From positions 11,240,001 to 11,304,000 of the forward strand of contig NC_053185.1 of assembly GCF_905163445.1 (NCBI RefSeq): a stretch of 64,000 bases of DNA, read 5' to 3'. The stretch's first letter is position 1, and every line of letters begins with the position of its first letter. Below the pieces are notes generated by a model, which saw only the letters and a program-made list of their open reading frames with translations, was not told where the DNA came from and searched no databases. Of the stretch, positions 43,271 through 57,639 are shown piece after piece. A program made the position numbers and the translations under genes. This DNA comes from Pararge aegeria. Taxonomy: Eukaryota > Arthropoda > Insecta > Lepidoptera > Nymphalidae.

Positions 43271-45359
43271 CAAACATAAAACTGCGATTATATTTTTAAA
43301 ACAGTTAGTCAATAATATTAATATAACAGGCTGCTGTCACTTTTGTTTTTTTTTTTTATTGATTTACGCCATTATGAGCGTGACTCTCAAATAAGAGTGT
43401 CCAAGGAACTAAAATTAGAATGACTTAAAAAACTATTTTAGTAGTTCCAGAGACACTCGTATGCCACTTGTGGCGCTTTAATGGGTACAAAAGTTAAGCT
43501 GTCATTTGTCGTAGAGGTTCATTCAGTGTTATGTGCGACAGGTTCTACCATGTGATCAACATTATCTCGATGATCGCGAAAAGATTTGCTCACTGCTGTC
43601 TTACTCATAAGATAATTTACGAAAAAGAAGATAATAGGTTCTTCCATTTATTACCATTATGATGGAAACTATTTCTCAGAGTTAACTAAAGAATGACGTC
43701 AACAAGCTTGATGTTTAAATCTCTACAATGTGCGCGTATTTCAGTTTTGTATTTGCGCCCTCAAACCGGGACGCCAGACGCAAAAAAAAACAATTCCAAA
43801 TGTTTAAAAATTTCAAACTCCACAAAATATACAAAAAAAAACTGCAAGCTTTCTGCCGTAGTTAGCTAAAACAATTTTTATCTGGTCCATTTAAAGCTTA
43901 ATTTTGTTGAGCTGATTTCTGTCAATAAATTATACGATACGATCTTATTTGTCATCTTTATTAGAATTGCCATATCAACAATCCTAGATCTACAAATAAG
44001 TTAAAAAGGAGAGCGGTTCAAAGATATAACGTAGATAAAAACCGTTATTTTTTCTGAGGAATTTAAATATTGAAATAAGACTCAAGTATTCCATTTCGCA
44101 CGCCACTCACGCCAATATTATTAACAATAATCTGAACATTGTCTGTATGCGAGACGTATTGAAGTTTTGATAGTAATATTGTAAATATAAATATTTATAA
44201 ATTTGATAGTAATATTGTAATATAAATATAATATAAATATTTACAATATTATTGCATGTGTGCAGTTGGGCTTAGGCTTGATGCCTATTGACGAAATATT
44301 CAACTTATTTTATAAATCTAAAAAAATTATTGGCAGTTGGTTCAGTAGGGCGTGGCGAAATATTAACTTCTAGAGACCAATTTCTTAATATTTTGTAAAT
44401 TAATAATAACAAATGTATGCCTGAGACCGTAGACTGTAGGACCGTATGTAGGTTAGAATTAAATTTAAAGGGATAGTTAATTAAGAAATACTTGATTTAA
44501 GTACCTTTCCCTGCGATTTATTTTATTGAAATTTATTGTGGGTCAGCAAAATTCATATTTACGTCATATATATCAAACTAGCTGACCCGTGCAACTTAGT
44601 CTGCACCAAATCGGTTATGAAATCGGTAATGAATCCTAGCTAGATCGATTTCTCGCCCCCCCAAACCCCTGTGGGTATACTAAATTTCATGAAAATCGTT
44701 GGAGCCGATTCCGAGATTCCAATTATAAACAGAAAACAGTTGAGTTTTTCTGTTAAAGAAACTCGTTTGTGTCTCGGATACCACTGCACCGCTTTTGGTC
44801 ACGGTTATTATAACTAACATATTAGTAAAAGCCCGCCAACATGCATTGGAGGAGGGTGGTGGGTTTAACCTCTTAATCCCACCCTCCAATGATGGAGACC
44901 TCTTCTCAGCGGTGGAACATAAATAGGATGGTATTGACTCTGCTTTACGTAAGATTATATCTTTTTAAGGTATATAAATTATATTTTTATAATTATGTTT
45001 TTAATACCTCTAAGTTAGGTAACCATTAGCTCCGGAAAGTTTCATCAAGGGATGAAACGTTTTGTAGTTGCAATCTTTAAATAGTGAAAGTTTCACCAAA
45101 ATTCGTCCAACGAGATCTTCACATTATCTAAAAGCAACATCACTTCGTTATATTTTCAGCAAACAGCTAAGGAAAAGGAACACAGTTGTTAAGGTTTTAT
45201 AAGGTCATCAAAGACAAGAGAAAATGGAAATGTTATTCATTGAAAGTTTCTAATAAAGTAATTGAGTTTCCATAAAGGCGTTTGACCCGCACCGCAGAGG
45301 CTGCGGAGACTTTCGTTAGCGCGAAACTTATGGTCTGTATATAGAAGTCTGCGGCTGGG
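43271..45359. other. Intergenic region between Phactr and the next gene
   Basis: No gene is supported. It contains a stem-forming element at 43395-43458, an AT-rich compound repeat at 44165-44258, and dispersed repeats at about 44580-44945 (starting ACTAGCTGACCCGTGCAACT, followed by a GCATTGGAGG-type repeat). Confidence 0.6.
43395..43458. repeat. Imperfect inverted repeat
   Basis: GAGTGTCCAAGGAACTAAAA at 43395-43414 pairs with TTTTAGTAGTTCCAGAGACACTC at 43436-43458, with small bulges, around an A-rich loop. A related sequence (TTTTAGTTCCTTGGACACTCG) occurs once more near 40803. Confidence 0.7.
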
Positions 45360-45624
45360 GAGAAAGTTAACTGTAGTGCGTGCCCGTTACTGCGGCCCAG
45401 GGCGCCTTGTTCTGCTCGCGCTCACTTCGCGCCGGTGCCGCGTTCGCGCCACACATACAGCAGCGCGACAATGTTTACACTCTGCCTAGCCATCCGGCAA
45501 AAAGACAACGGAAAGCGACAGTGTTCCATATAAGTGAAGCTTTGTCTAGTGACCGACAGTGGATAAAGACAAAGTTTATAAAGACGCAGTGTACAGTGTA
45601 ACGCTCTGGATATAGGATATAGCG
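45360..45624 (+). promoter_or_regulatory. GC-rich promoter and 5' UTR of the second gene, with uORF
   Basis: GC and CpG rise sharply from about 45290. An upstream ORF runs from ATG 45471 to TAA 45533 (20 residues, starting MFTLCLAI), ending 91 nt before the main ATG, so it could dampen translation. I see no TATA and no convincing TCAGT initiator. The exact transcription start is unknown. Confidence 0.45.
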
Positions 45625-45690
45625 ATGACGTTCTCTGGAAACATGAAAGAGAGTAAGCCGCGAACCGTAAAAGACACCTGGGAGTCAGAG
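45625..45690 (+). CDS. Type II membrane protein, coding exon 1
   Basis: ATG to the GTGAGA donor gives exactly 22 codons (phase 0), starting MTFSGNMKESKPRTVKDTW and ending ESE. The start context is AGCGATGA, with A? at -3 not present (G at -1, C at -2, G at -3 reading GCG), which is moderate. The sequence is hydrophilic and has no signal peptide, as expected for a cytoplasmic N terminus. The phase-0 end joins in frame with the exon at 57858, skipping a 12.2-kb intron. The exon is accepted because of the consensus donor, the GC-rich 5' UTR and the frame match. Confidence 0.65.
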
Positions 45691-48600
45691 GTGAGATGTG
45701 AAATTGCACTTAATTACCTATACAGCGTAATGTGGTAATTAATTTATCTGGCACACCCGTGAATCATCATTATGAATAGAAAGATCTTAAGTATCTATCA
45801 ATGGGATTCTCATTAAGTTGCGCGACAGTTTTTTTTTTCTTATCTTCTAACAATGATCACTTTCTCTCGATAAGAAACAATGTGCTTTATAATGGATCCC
45901 AGCAATTAAATGAGATGTTTCCTATTTTATACATAGCTACTTATTTTTATATATTTTTTGTTTGATATAGATCCACTACGAAATCGGTTATGCAATGAAT
46001 TGTTTTTTTCGTTTTTGATAACTCTGACCTGCCGCTTGTATGGAGGGTCACCGAATTGATTATCGGTGATTATACATCCTATGTTCTTATGAAAAGAAAG
46101 GGATAAGTATAGGATACCTTCATCCCTCGCCGTTATCTCCGCCCGGTGTCAATTCGAAAGCCACCCATGATCATTGAAGCCTGTCAAATCCTTTTCCATA
46201 CTTATAATTTACTTTAACGCCTTTTCCTTTTAAAAATTGATCGGACTCAGGCGGAGAGTGCTCTCCTCTCTATAATACGAATTTAAAGAATTGTGATCAC
46301 GATTTAGTGCAAATTTTAATTTTAGTTATTCAGGCCTTCTGATTGAAGATTGGTTTCTATCATTACTTTTTATAATTCAATTACTTATTGGCCGGAATGC
46401 GAGTGACTTGTGCATTGACCGTCAAAAAGGATATAGGACGCTTTCTCCCTAATTATATCTTCATTAGATAAATCATATATAAGCTATAATATAAGCAATG
46501 AACATTACGATTCACGTCACGACCCTTAGGAGTCAGGCGACGGGCGGGCGATGCAACGCAGAGGGTCGTTTAATGAAAGTTTGTGTGGTTGTTACAAAAT
46601 GTAGAGTTATATTTCTGCCTTACGCTACCTGAGGTAAAAATCAGTATAAGAATGAGAACTGCCTACTTACTACCAACGCTTAATGATGCTACTATGTTAA
46701 TATTTTTGAGGTTTGTTCCTGAATAATGATTATAAATCATGATTATTAAGATGTATCTCTAAGCCTCTAACGAATGTCAGATAAACTGTTATTTTTAAGT
46801 AATACTATTTTAAGCGATGATAGTAAGCTTCACGTACCTATTCCACCGTCTAGGGTGGATCGTGGCACAGTTAATATAATTTACTGTTCCTAGGGTGACT
46901 ATTTTCAACGTGGATTAATGCAATAACTCCGAATACGTAGTTATACCTACTATCTTTTATTTCCTTCCTATAATTACATAGTACTTATTTATATACTTAA
47001 ATACCAAAATATATGAATCCTTAAAGGTAGATACTTAATTCAATTTATTTTTTGCTTAAATAACGAAACAAAATTGTACTTACAAAAACCAATAACAAAA
47101 TAATAGGCGATAGCGCAATCGATTAAGCGTGCATAATTCTTTAAGTAATGAATATTGACGAGGTAGTACGTACCTATTAGGGTCTCCGCAGACGAGACGA
47201 AGTTTTATCGAAAAAAATTCTGCAAACCCAAAATTATTCGTCTTTCGTTGTTATTGCCCAGGCAGAAAGGACGTGCGTTCTAAAAGACCTAAGTAACGAG
47301 AAGCTGCGAACAAATAATTCGTAAGAACTAAACATTGCACATTGTAGTGTAGTAGGTAAGAATTTATTTGAGCAAACGTCGTTTCTACGGCAACGTTTAG
47401 TCATTGGTACGAAACTGTTCTTCAGAAATATCTAAACAATAAATAAAATTGACAGATCTGAGAAAGGTGCCATGTTTTTTTACTATACTCTTTGCGGGAA
47501 AGGATAGCAATGTTAATAAACCCTCTAAACACACAGGAATAAACACTCTACTATAACCTTCAGTTTACTTAGCGCTCGTTGGGCTATCATCATTATCTTC
47601 ATTATCTTCGGCCGATTACTTTCAAACTGCTGGCTGTATCATTAATAGGAAAAGGGGTCTAAGACTTACCACGCATCTCTTGTGCAGGTTGGACAGCTTT
47701 CACAATCTTTATCATTTATCGCATAACTAGTACTCACGGCCTAACATGCCTTTAAACGCAAAATACCTTACCCCGGGTTTATACTGACAACTTAAAAATA
47801 GGTAGAAAAAAAAACTAATAGCTAACAAAGTTTTGATCCACATCGGGAATCAAACCTTTTTTTATTGGCGTGGTGGAAAAGCGTTATTGTTACGTCTGAC
47901 CCTTGGGCAGAACGGAGGTTATGTGGGACTCCCCCCTCTAAAGGGGGTATACCCAAACTAAAAACCACCGTTTGTTAGACGCCCGGCAAACCCATTATAT
48001 GCTTCCCGGACGATCGGGAATGGAACCTAAAACCTCGTGATGAAACCTCATGAAGTCGAAAATGCCAGCAGCGAGTTAATTGGTGTATGGTTAGATATAT
48101 ACGCAAGTAGCTCCAAATGTTTTGTGCTGGCCCTTACTCCACGCTCTACATTGCTGGTTTTGGTAGACCGGGCCGGCGACGCATACCTTCGTGAGCAGGA
48201 AATTTAAAACTAAGATCAAGTGATTTAATGTTGCTTGTCCTTGCATTGCCTCTCACTCGTGTAACGTGACAACAGCCTCTAAAGGTAACATAAATAGAGC
48301 AAAACATTATCTATAACAAGATATCAAAAGTAAGTACCTAGGTAGGTTATAATGAGATACAGATATAACTTTTTCCGCAATTTCCAACATAATGTGTGAT
48401 GAACTTCTACTTATTTCGAACATCAAAAGCCTATAACCGTCCACTGCTGGACCTCCTGGAAAGATCTTCCAACGGGACCGTTTGCCCATAATCACCACGC
48501 TGCGCTGACACCCGCGGAAAGAGGGGTGGCGGTGGTGACCACTTTATTCTGATCTGCCGTCACCACACAGCCGGCAATAATACCATCTTATCCCTATAAT

Positions 48601-48765
48601 GATCTTAAAGTCATGACATCCTCAGTGGCGTGCACTGGGTTCCTTGACATGGTAGGTATGCATACTGCAGGAAAATTGCACAAAACGGTAAAAAGCTCCT
48701 CCGTTACCAGTAATATATAAACTTTAGGGTAGGCAGTGCTTTTGTGCATGCATGAAGTGCACGCC

Positions 48766-49020
48766 ACTGGATATCCTAATGGTTGGTACTTCAGACTCCT
48801 TTTTGGAAAATTTGCATCTTAAGCAAATTAAACATCGCTTACTTACTTTACCAGTGACGGAAACCGGCATACCTGAGAATTCTCTAAAATCTTCTCAAAG
48901 GCGCGTCAAGTCCACCAATCCAGCGTGGTGGACTACGATCTAAACTCTTCTCATTCTGAGAGGAGACAAGTGTAGGCTGGTAATGAGTTGATAATCCTGA
49001 TAGTGACGAGCCTATTTATG
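48766..49020 (+). repeat. SINE family B, plus strand, diverged
   Basis: It carries the head remnant (GGATATCCTAATGGTTGGTAC), AAGCAAATTAAACATCGCTTA, GCATACCTGAGAATTCTCTA, AGTCCACCAATCCAGCG, TTCTCATTCTGAGAGGAGAC and an end in GTTGATAATCCTGATAGTGA. Confidence 0.7.
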
Positions 49021-49751
49021 AAACACTGCTGAGCACAGATCTTCGGTGTCATAGCTTGGTGTCTAGGTGTCGGTGCCTTCGCTTGAAATATGAACTAGGG
49101 GGATTAGAGCATAGATTCAACTCACTTTTCTTATGCGAGTTCGTGGGCTTATATTAAAGTACTTATTAAAGCCCCACTGCTAGGCAAAGGCTGTCTACAT
49201 CCTAGGGCTTTAGAGCTTAGACCCACCACACTGTTCCAATGCGGTTAAATAAATTAGTTCTCAAAAAAGGGGCTATGCTGATAGCATCTTTTATTACTCG
49301 CTGCGGTGGTTTCGAAGATGATTTAGATTTTATTTAGTTTAATTTTGGTACATAGGTTATTATAGGTTATTTTTGTTCCAGAAAAAAAATTAAATCAAAA
49401 AGCACTACAAGCACATTTGTTAAAAAAATATTATATATATTGTCTACCCATAGATAAAATACCATTTTGTCCATCTTGAGTGCTTAATATAAAGCAAAGT
49501 TTAAATTTTAGGTTATAATGTCACATTTGATACAACAAAATTCATTTAATAGTTTTTCTAATAGAACTTAAAGCGATACGAAATTAATTATAACTAGTCG
49601 AATCAAGTATCGTGTAACAATCGTTGTCGTAATTAAAATATTTTTACTTTAATAATTGTTAATTTTATATACCTATATTAACAATCGATTTTGATAAATA
49701 AGTATAGTTATCTACCTAGGTACATATTTATCATTATCATGATATTCATTA

Positions 49752-49995
49752 GCTGTTATAGCCTAGGGGGTAAAGCATTGGCTACCCTTTCCGATCCGAT
49801 CCGATCCCCAGATCGCATCTCTTAACTTTTCTGAATTAGGTGCTTACTTAACAATTATCTAATACTTGCGTCAAAGGTGAAAAACTTGAGATTTCTCCAT
49901 AATGTTCTCACACTTGGCCAGCGTGTTGGACTACGGGCTGCACCCTTCTCATTCTAAGGGGACACCCGTTCCTCATAGTGGGCCTTATTATGGGT
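49752..49995 (+). repeat. SINE family B, plus strand
   Basis: The head TGTTATAGCCTAGGGGGTAA shows the tRNA-like A-box region, and CCGATCCCCAGATCGCATCT the degenerate B-box region. Then come CTTAACTTTTCTGAATTAGG, GATTTCTCCATAATGTTCTC, CACTTGGCCAGCGTGTTGGA and TTCTCATTCTAAGGGGACACC. This copy shows most clearly that family B is tRNA-derived. Confidence 0.75.
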
Positions 49996-52139
49996 AGATT
50001 CGATTCGATGTTGATAGTGTATTATTTATTCCAAAACTGTATCAAGCTTTTGAACTTAACATTAATTTTGTATGCGATAAGACTTCATTCAGGAGACAGA
50101 CACGGACGTAGTCGCGAGAAACAGCTTGTGGTTTGTATAAAGTAGTTCAACTGGCGTCATAGAGTTTGTCGTATTACAAAAACTGAACGCTATTAGAGCG
50201 GAAATGAAAATATTTCCGATGTCTAGTGAATAAACACAACTTGTAAGTATTATTTAAAGGTGTTAAATGAAGGCAATTCAAACAAAATCCTTGTTTTCGA
50301 AAGGGCTTGAACTTACGTATGCGCTTTTTTAGAATATTTTAATCTCGGATAAATCGCGAGAGGTTTCGTGAGTCATACGTTAGTAAATATAATAAAACCG
50401 GCTGTTATCTTCACGGATAATACCTACCGGCTGGGACTGGCGTCCTAGCCAGACTAGTTTCGAATCCAACGAACTCGTCACGCAGTCGCGCTTAGAATTA
50501 AATTATTACCAAATTCGTTAGACTCTTGCTTATTCTGTGTTACAATCAGTGAAATCATAAATGAATTGACGGACCTTCCGAAAATTAACAATTTCCCAAA
50601 CATTATGTACCAACAGAGCTCCTAAGATTTTTCAAATAGGTAGTACTAGGAGTTTCTCATTAGATTTTTTTTTCCAAGATTGTCAAGTGATTGTGTTGAA
50701 AAAATATAAACTGATTTTGGGTTCCTATAAAGGTCCTGTTTTACAAAAAAATAAGAAACTCCTTTTGAATTTTATATACACATTGAGTGTCCATCTAGGG
50801 TCTGAACAATGTTTACATTATCGTATAGTACATAATCTTTATACCACAGTTCAAGCTGAGACCTAAAAAGTTTATTCTTTCAATGGTTAAATTGTGGGAC
50901 TTCCTTTTTTACAAAAAACACCATTCTCTACAATGTACCTACATTAAAATCGTTACGTACTCTTAAACACAAATTGTGGCGCATAAATTGATACTTCTTG
51001 ATATGAAGAGGAGTCAAAATTTATTTCACAAAAAGTATTTAGGTAAGATTTCACTAAAGTTTCAAAATCGGAGCTTTGAAACCTACTAAGTACTGATTCG
51101 GTATATCACTAAGTGAGAGTAGAAGTGTGTCGGCATAGAAGCTAACGGCTGCACAGTTTTATACGCTATCCGGGTCGCCGCGAGTTCGCTGACCACAACG
51201 CGACGTACAGTGGCTAACATATTAACGTATCTACAGCTTACATGACAGACAGACCACTTTTCTCCCTTACCACTTCAGTAGCTCCATTTCAATGACTTAA
51301 CGACAACGAAAACTATTAATCGAAATAACGAAAAATAAAGATGTAATCTGAACAAGTGAGGCTTGGGAATTTAAAAGTACTGTAACCGGTTACATCATGG
51401 CTCTTCACCGAACACCGAACAGACACTGTTCGCTTACTGGTTGCGGAGAGAAACACAAGATCGCTTTGCACGCAATATTCTGTGACGGCAGTGTGTGACA
51501 AAGAGTGTTTTTCGATTAGGTATAAGGTTTAAGGTTAAAATTGTAGTAAGTACCATCTCGGAAATAAATAAATAAAAAAGATTTATTTCGACCATGAAAA
51601 TTTTAGACTTCGTTAGCAACGAGACACACAAGTTTCCTACTGTTAGTAAACCCTATATACACTAAATCTAAAACCTATGACATGAATGATTTGTCAGTCC
51701 TATGACATGAATGAGCCGTCCTCCGTCGGTACCGGTTATGTGATAATAAGCAGCCAACGCGCTTTGGAGCATCCTGGTTGGTCTTAAAATCTCCATTGTT
51801 AGTTGGATGCACAGGCTTATGCCCAACAATGAGGCATTAATTGGCTGTAGTTGTTGATGATAAACTAATAACGAACCTTATGTTGTATATCTACATAGCA
51901 CTAAGCTATTCACTTCTTTGCATATAACATACAATTTTGAAATGTTACATCAAGGTGAACAAAGTTCACGGTCTACAAATAGGCATAATATTATAATACG
52001 AGTCACGAAGCCATCCTAATTAAAAAGAGCTTTATATATATTGCAATAATCACATTTATTAACCGCAACCAACACATCAAAATTTAAAATATAAATAAAA
52101 ATTACTACCTATTCATAAGATTCTGTCACGACCTACATA

Positions 52140-52215
52140 ATCCCTGAGCCGCAATTGTCCAGTGAATCCTTGATGTCGTCTGTCCACCTAAGGGGGGGTC
52201 CAGCAATACATTCAT
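52140..52215 (-). mobile_element. Small LINE fragment, minus strand
   Basis: The plus sequence GATGTCGTCTGTCCACCTAA and GGTCCAGCAATAC parallel the 63242-63604 LINE remnant (GTTTGATGTCGTCTGTCCACC, GGGGGCCGACCAACAAT), so it is a piece of the same ORF region encoding WTDD and GRPP. Confidence 0.55.
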
Positions 52216-52225
52216 CATCATCAAG

Positions 52226-52338
52226 GTCAAAGTCAAATATATCTTTATTCAAATAGGCACATAGATGGCACTTTTGATGCGTTATTATATACAAAATGTG
52301 TACATAGCAGTGAGTAGTGATGGCGATAACTACAATCG
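52226..52338 (-). repeat. Non-LTR retrotransposon 3' tail with TTTGAC repeats (copy 1)
   Basis: On the minus strand it ends in TTTGACTTTGACC. The body is almost identical to 59272-59393 (one difference seen over about 110 bp), but the DNA beyond it differs. Confidence 0.75.
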
Positions 52339-55300
52339 AGTGTGAATAGTAGCCTAATTACCTAGTCTACATAAACGTAGCTAATATTACAACATATCTC
52401 AGTTAGTCAAGAGCAACCACTACGATCCAATTACATCTTTCATTAATCATTAGACATAGCTGTGCGCTGCGGTTTCATCCATGTTTGAATTAACAAATAA
52501 AAAATTACGTTTGTTGTTATGAGAAAGGAAGCTTTCAATATTTGTTGGGTTTAATGGTAGGCGTTTATGGTACGATGTTTGTCCTAACCGTTTATGTCCT
52601 ATTAGTAACGCGGTAATTTACAAATTGTATACTACATAGTGAGTTATAAATTAAAATTGAAGTATCGGCTGTTGCATGTGTGCCTGTGGCGTGCAATGGG
52701 TATTTTACCAGGATAAGCGTTAAGCAGGCAGGCAGATAAAATTTGTGTCAAAACCCTTTTTCTAACCTAATTACAAAAAACTTTAGGCTAGGCAGTGCTT
52801 TTACGCGTGTGTTCCCCCAAGAATTTTTGACTCAATATACACCTATGTTTTTACGATAAATATGTTGAGTGTTATCTAATGTGTAATACTTCAGTTTGGT
52901 ACTGGTACTTTTTTAAGCTCCATATTGGGTCACTAAAACCGAAACATTTGCTTTTAGGGTACAGAATTTTTAAATTAGAAATGCAGATCGCTAACTCGTT
53001 TCTTAGTCGCTTCAGTTTTGGCAGACTGGTACCTAAATATTAGGTATATAAGTAATATAAATTATAATAAAACGACTCTTACATGATTAAGGCTGATTTT
53101 GATATGGCATAATGACTAACGTATACGCATTTATTTCTAATTCTCTAATGGGAAACCGAAAAAGAGTTACAAAAATATTTTAGATATATTTTATTTAATA
53201 TCTACTTACTTCTTACATATTATGAGTAGGTGTTTTTACATAAGTGTCGCTTGGACCGGATGATAAATTAAATATCAACTTTCACATCAACTTCACATTT
53301 AATCGTGAGCACTTCCAGCTTCTAATTACTTCTTAGGTGCCGATATTGCGCGTGTCATCGTTATTATTGATTACATGATACATCCAGTGATTACGCTTAA
53401 GCCTTATCACGAAGCTTGCTTAATCAGCTTATTCACATAACTCACTAATTTACAAACCTCGTTTATATATCATCGACAATGGGCACGAAAGAAGCTTCCT
53501 TGTTTCTCGAACGCATCGCAAAGATCTGGAATACCCTTTCCATTTTCCCCACCAACTGTAGTAGGTATGACAACTTGTCGTCTTCTTGGCAAGCACTTCC
53601 ATCGTCTTTTACCATCACGTCTGTTTTCAGCCAAGCGGTATAAGTACCCGTCCTCTCTTTTATATGAGTGAGATATATAACTCTAAGCAACCCAGCTGCA
53701 TCAATACTGATTAGTGAGCTAAGTTAAATAACTCTTAGGCAAGGATAATTTAAGTTTGTTGTAAGCATATTGATCAGGAGAGACGAGAGGTAAGATTACA
53801 TATTCAGCAGATGGGTCAAAATTCATAGGATCTATAGGTAAATCAAACAATCGAAAATTATAGAGGCTCGAAAGTTTTCGCGAGAGGTCTTCCTCTCTAA
53901 CTGAGTATCAATCCAATGTTGCATGATAAAGTTACTCGTGATTTTAGGATAACTAAAGGTGTTATTGATAAAGACCTGGTGGTGGACTGACTGGTTACGT
54001 GCTCTCTGGGGCTCCAAAGAAAGGGAATGAGGTCGATCACCCTTTCTGTAAGTGGTTTGATCGCAGTTGACGGACAGCTTTCGCAACAAGCTATCACAGA
54101 AAGTAAATCATAAAAATTATATATTAAGAAGCCATCGAAGGACAATTCACAAACGTTACAAATAATGGAAAAAAACTTGTTACATTTACCTACAAACAAA
54201 ACACTAGTTTTATTTTGCAACTTATGGTTTTTTTAAAGATTTTATTGTCCAAACAATCTATTTTGCTCCGTTATTCGAAAACACTTAGGACACGGAGTGG
54301 AAATTTAAAAATTTTGAAGTTACACTAATTATTCATATTGTAATTCCTGAACCGTAACTGACGCTATTTTATTAGAAGGTTCTATTTGTTAGCAAATAAT
54401 AAAGTAAATTGGCCATGAAACGGGGATGAATCGGTTTATCAACCTACCCACATACATATTATCAAAGTATCTATAAGCTAATAATAAAGTGGGAGAGTTT
54501 TTTTTTGTTATTTTGGTGGACTCTACATCTACAACAGTGTAGAGTCAAAATGTTATTTATATCCAAAGGTATCATGAGGAAATCGCATGTCCTTAAGGTC
54601 ACTAGTATGGGCGGTAGAGTTGAAAGATTTTCGAAAGTTGTCAAAATGTTGACAGTTGGAACCTCATGGTCTCAATGTCCGCTAACAAAAAAACATCTAA
54701 ATAATGGCGGTAGAGCATTAAAAGAGAAAGCTTTTATAAAACGGCACCTATCGTCACTTAGGCACAGGTAATTTACATTGCAATAATGTATTTAGTTCTG
54801 TTCATGACCTTGAAACGTACAATCCAGTTAGAGACAATTTATTATTCTAAGAGTACAGGTGTAGGTACATAGTGACAATTCGAACGAGCTACCGAATGAA
54901 AGTGAGGGCGTTCGCATTATTGATGCTGTAGAGCTCAATAGAAACCGACGAAAAGGCTGAGGCGTGCGCCGTGCCCGACTTTGAAGTTTGCATTTTGTTC
55001 CGCGGCGAGCAAAAACGTGGAGAGATGTAGGTCGTGGCGGCAGGTGCAATTTGCACATGCCTTCTTTGAAGTCAACGTAAATACTTAATGATTGTTGCAC
55101 TATTTTGAATTACTTATAACGCTGTATACCTTTTTATGCAAGAACACCACCATACCTTACAGAATTACTGTAAGGTAGAAAATGATTAGGTACGCAGAAT
55201 TAATTAGGTGCATATTGTAACCTGTTGAGTCTTGGGTCGATCGATGTATATCTGGATGTATATTTTATTCTCTTAATATGTAACATCTTAATTATTAATA

Positions 55301-55515
55301 GTATGTACTTTAGAGTGTAAATTAATGTGTTTTTTTTGTGATTGCGGTTTCCTACCTCTCATGTATATTCCTAAGGTTTAGGTAGAGATCCCTTTTAGTG
55401 ATAAGGTCCTTTTGCCTGTAATATTTTAAGAGTATTAATAGTTTGCTTCCTGTATTACGCAATAAAGATGTTAAAATAAATTACTAAAAAATATATATCT
55501 ACAATAGTTTTATCA

Positions 55516-55542
55516 ACGATACCTTCTTAGTGAAGGTATCGT
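55516..55542. repeat. Hairpin, 11-bp arms
   Basis: ACGATACCTTC and GAAGGTATCGT flank TTAGT. A second small one at about 55152-55176 pairs TACCTTACAG with CTGTAAGGTA around AATTA. Confidence 0.8.
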
Positions 55543-57639
55543 ATACAAAGTCATTTTAGCAGTTTTGTATTTCTGATCTCTACGACCTCTATTATTGGCC
55601 TTGCGCGCACCTTAACTCAAACCTGTGTGATTGTGAGACTGAATTGACTCCAAATTCCTCATCGATATTCTCTTTGTTCGAAGTTCTACGCTTGCTTAAA
55701 TGCCAGCTGATCATGTTTTGGTTACCGCAAAAGGGCGTAACGTTATTCGCAGCAGGTAGCCGGTAGGTAGGTAAGCATTTCATTATACTTTTCGCTATCA
55801 CGAACTCTATTACAATATACTCTCACAGTATTAAAGTAAAGTTGGCTCTTAGCAAACGATACATCATAGAACCTACCTATCTAATTAACAGCAAAAACAG
55901 TTTGAGTACATTTGCATTTTCTATGAGATCAATTGTCCTTCAAAACCTTAATTTTCTTCTTTATCGAATAATCTTGTCTGGCCCATCTATTTCCACTTGG
56001 AATGTCAACTTGCTCGGAACTTGGTTGGCGCAACATGACCAATTTCGAACGTCTGGCATTTGTAACGCTTTACTGCCGATCTACTAAATGTAATTTATTA
56101 CGGAATATAAACTAAGGTAGGTAAGTTTAAGGTTCTAGATGATATTAAAATCGAAAGGTTGACAATAATACTCGTACAAGTACCTATATGAGGCTTACGT
56201 GGCTTGTACGAGTATATACGTACCTAATATTTGAAGCCTTACGAAATAGTACCTAGCTATCGAATGTTATTAATATAGTATCACAGCTTACAGAAAACCT
56301 TATCAATGACCTAGGTAGGTAGTATAAGATGAAATACATAAAATCTTTTACGTTTGGTAAGCAGGTAGGTACCTATTTAAAATCATTTAAGTGCACTTAT
56401 AAAAAATAAAAGAATCTCGGTTCACATGATTTCATTTAACATTTGTAACTAGGTAGAGCGATTACATAAAAAAGTTATAGATGCAATTGGTACTTAAGTC
56501 AGAAAGTGCGAGACGTAATTCACTGAAAATGCTTGCTTCTACAAAGTAAAGAATTACGTCGCTCATATTATGTAAGCAAACAAAAGAGATGAAGCATGAC
56601 TATGACAGTCGACAGTTTACTCAACGACTAAAAGGAACGAAGAAAAACTAATTACCGAAATAACGTGGTCCATTAAAATAATGGATCAACTTATTTTATA
56701 GCGTACCTATACATTACATACATACACTTGCGTAGGTATGTCATGCCAACACTTTATTGAATAAAGAAGGACAGAGATTTTCAAATGTATAAATATGAAA
56801 TATGTAAGTAGGTTCCACCTACAAAAATATTAACCTACTTAAAACCGGTTCATTGATGTCGTCCTTATTTCACAAAATTATGATGTCCTACTAAATTTAG
56901 TTTATTAACGAGTTGACTAAGCTTGCTTTCTTTTCTGAGTCGATCGGAGATTTTGATGAACAACCTTAGGTTGAAAATTGTTACAGTTAGGTATAGGCTA
57001 GGTTCTTACCTTCTTATTTGTCAGTGATAAAGTTAAAGTAATCGTCATTTTGAAAATAACATGCGACTAAAAGGAAAATATGGTAAGAGAACTCACGAAA
57101 ACTACGTTACCAAAATATAAAAAAAAAAGTGAAAAATAGTTTTTTTTTGAGTCGTATAATATAACGTATTATCGTAACGTATAGTCGTATAAAACAAGTA
57201 AAATGTTAAATATTACTTCTACGTATTCTCTTTTATGTATTTATCAAAGAAAGAACCAGTAATTTTACTAGATCTTACTTGGCACCGACTTAGAAATGCT
57301 ATAGAAAATATTTCTTGCATTTTAGATGTATTCAGTATTTTTTCACGCTTTTCTACTGCTCATAACCTTTTACAAAATATTTCTTTACCGGTCGGTTTCT
57401 AAATGACAAATTTCTAAGGTAACAAACATAAGAAAAAAAAACGAAAGTACTACCGAATTGTTAACCTCTCCCTTTTGTAAGACAGTTAAAAAGGTTATTC
57501 AGGAAGAGGCATCGCCGTACAGAGTTGGTAGAGCAATCGACAATTCCCGCCAATTTTGGCAACAAATTTCCATCCCCTCGTAGGACTCTATCCTCTTTCT
57601 AACCAATTTCTATCCCTTTATAGGGCTATATAATCTATG

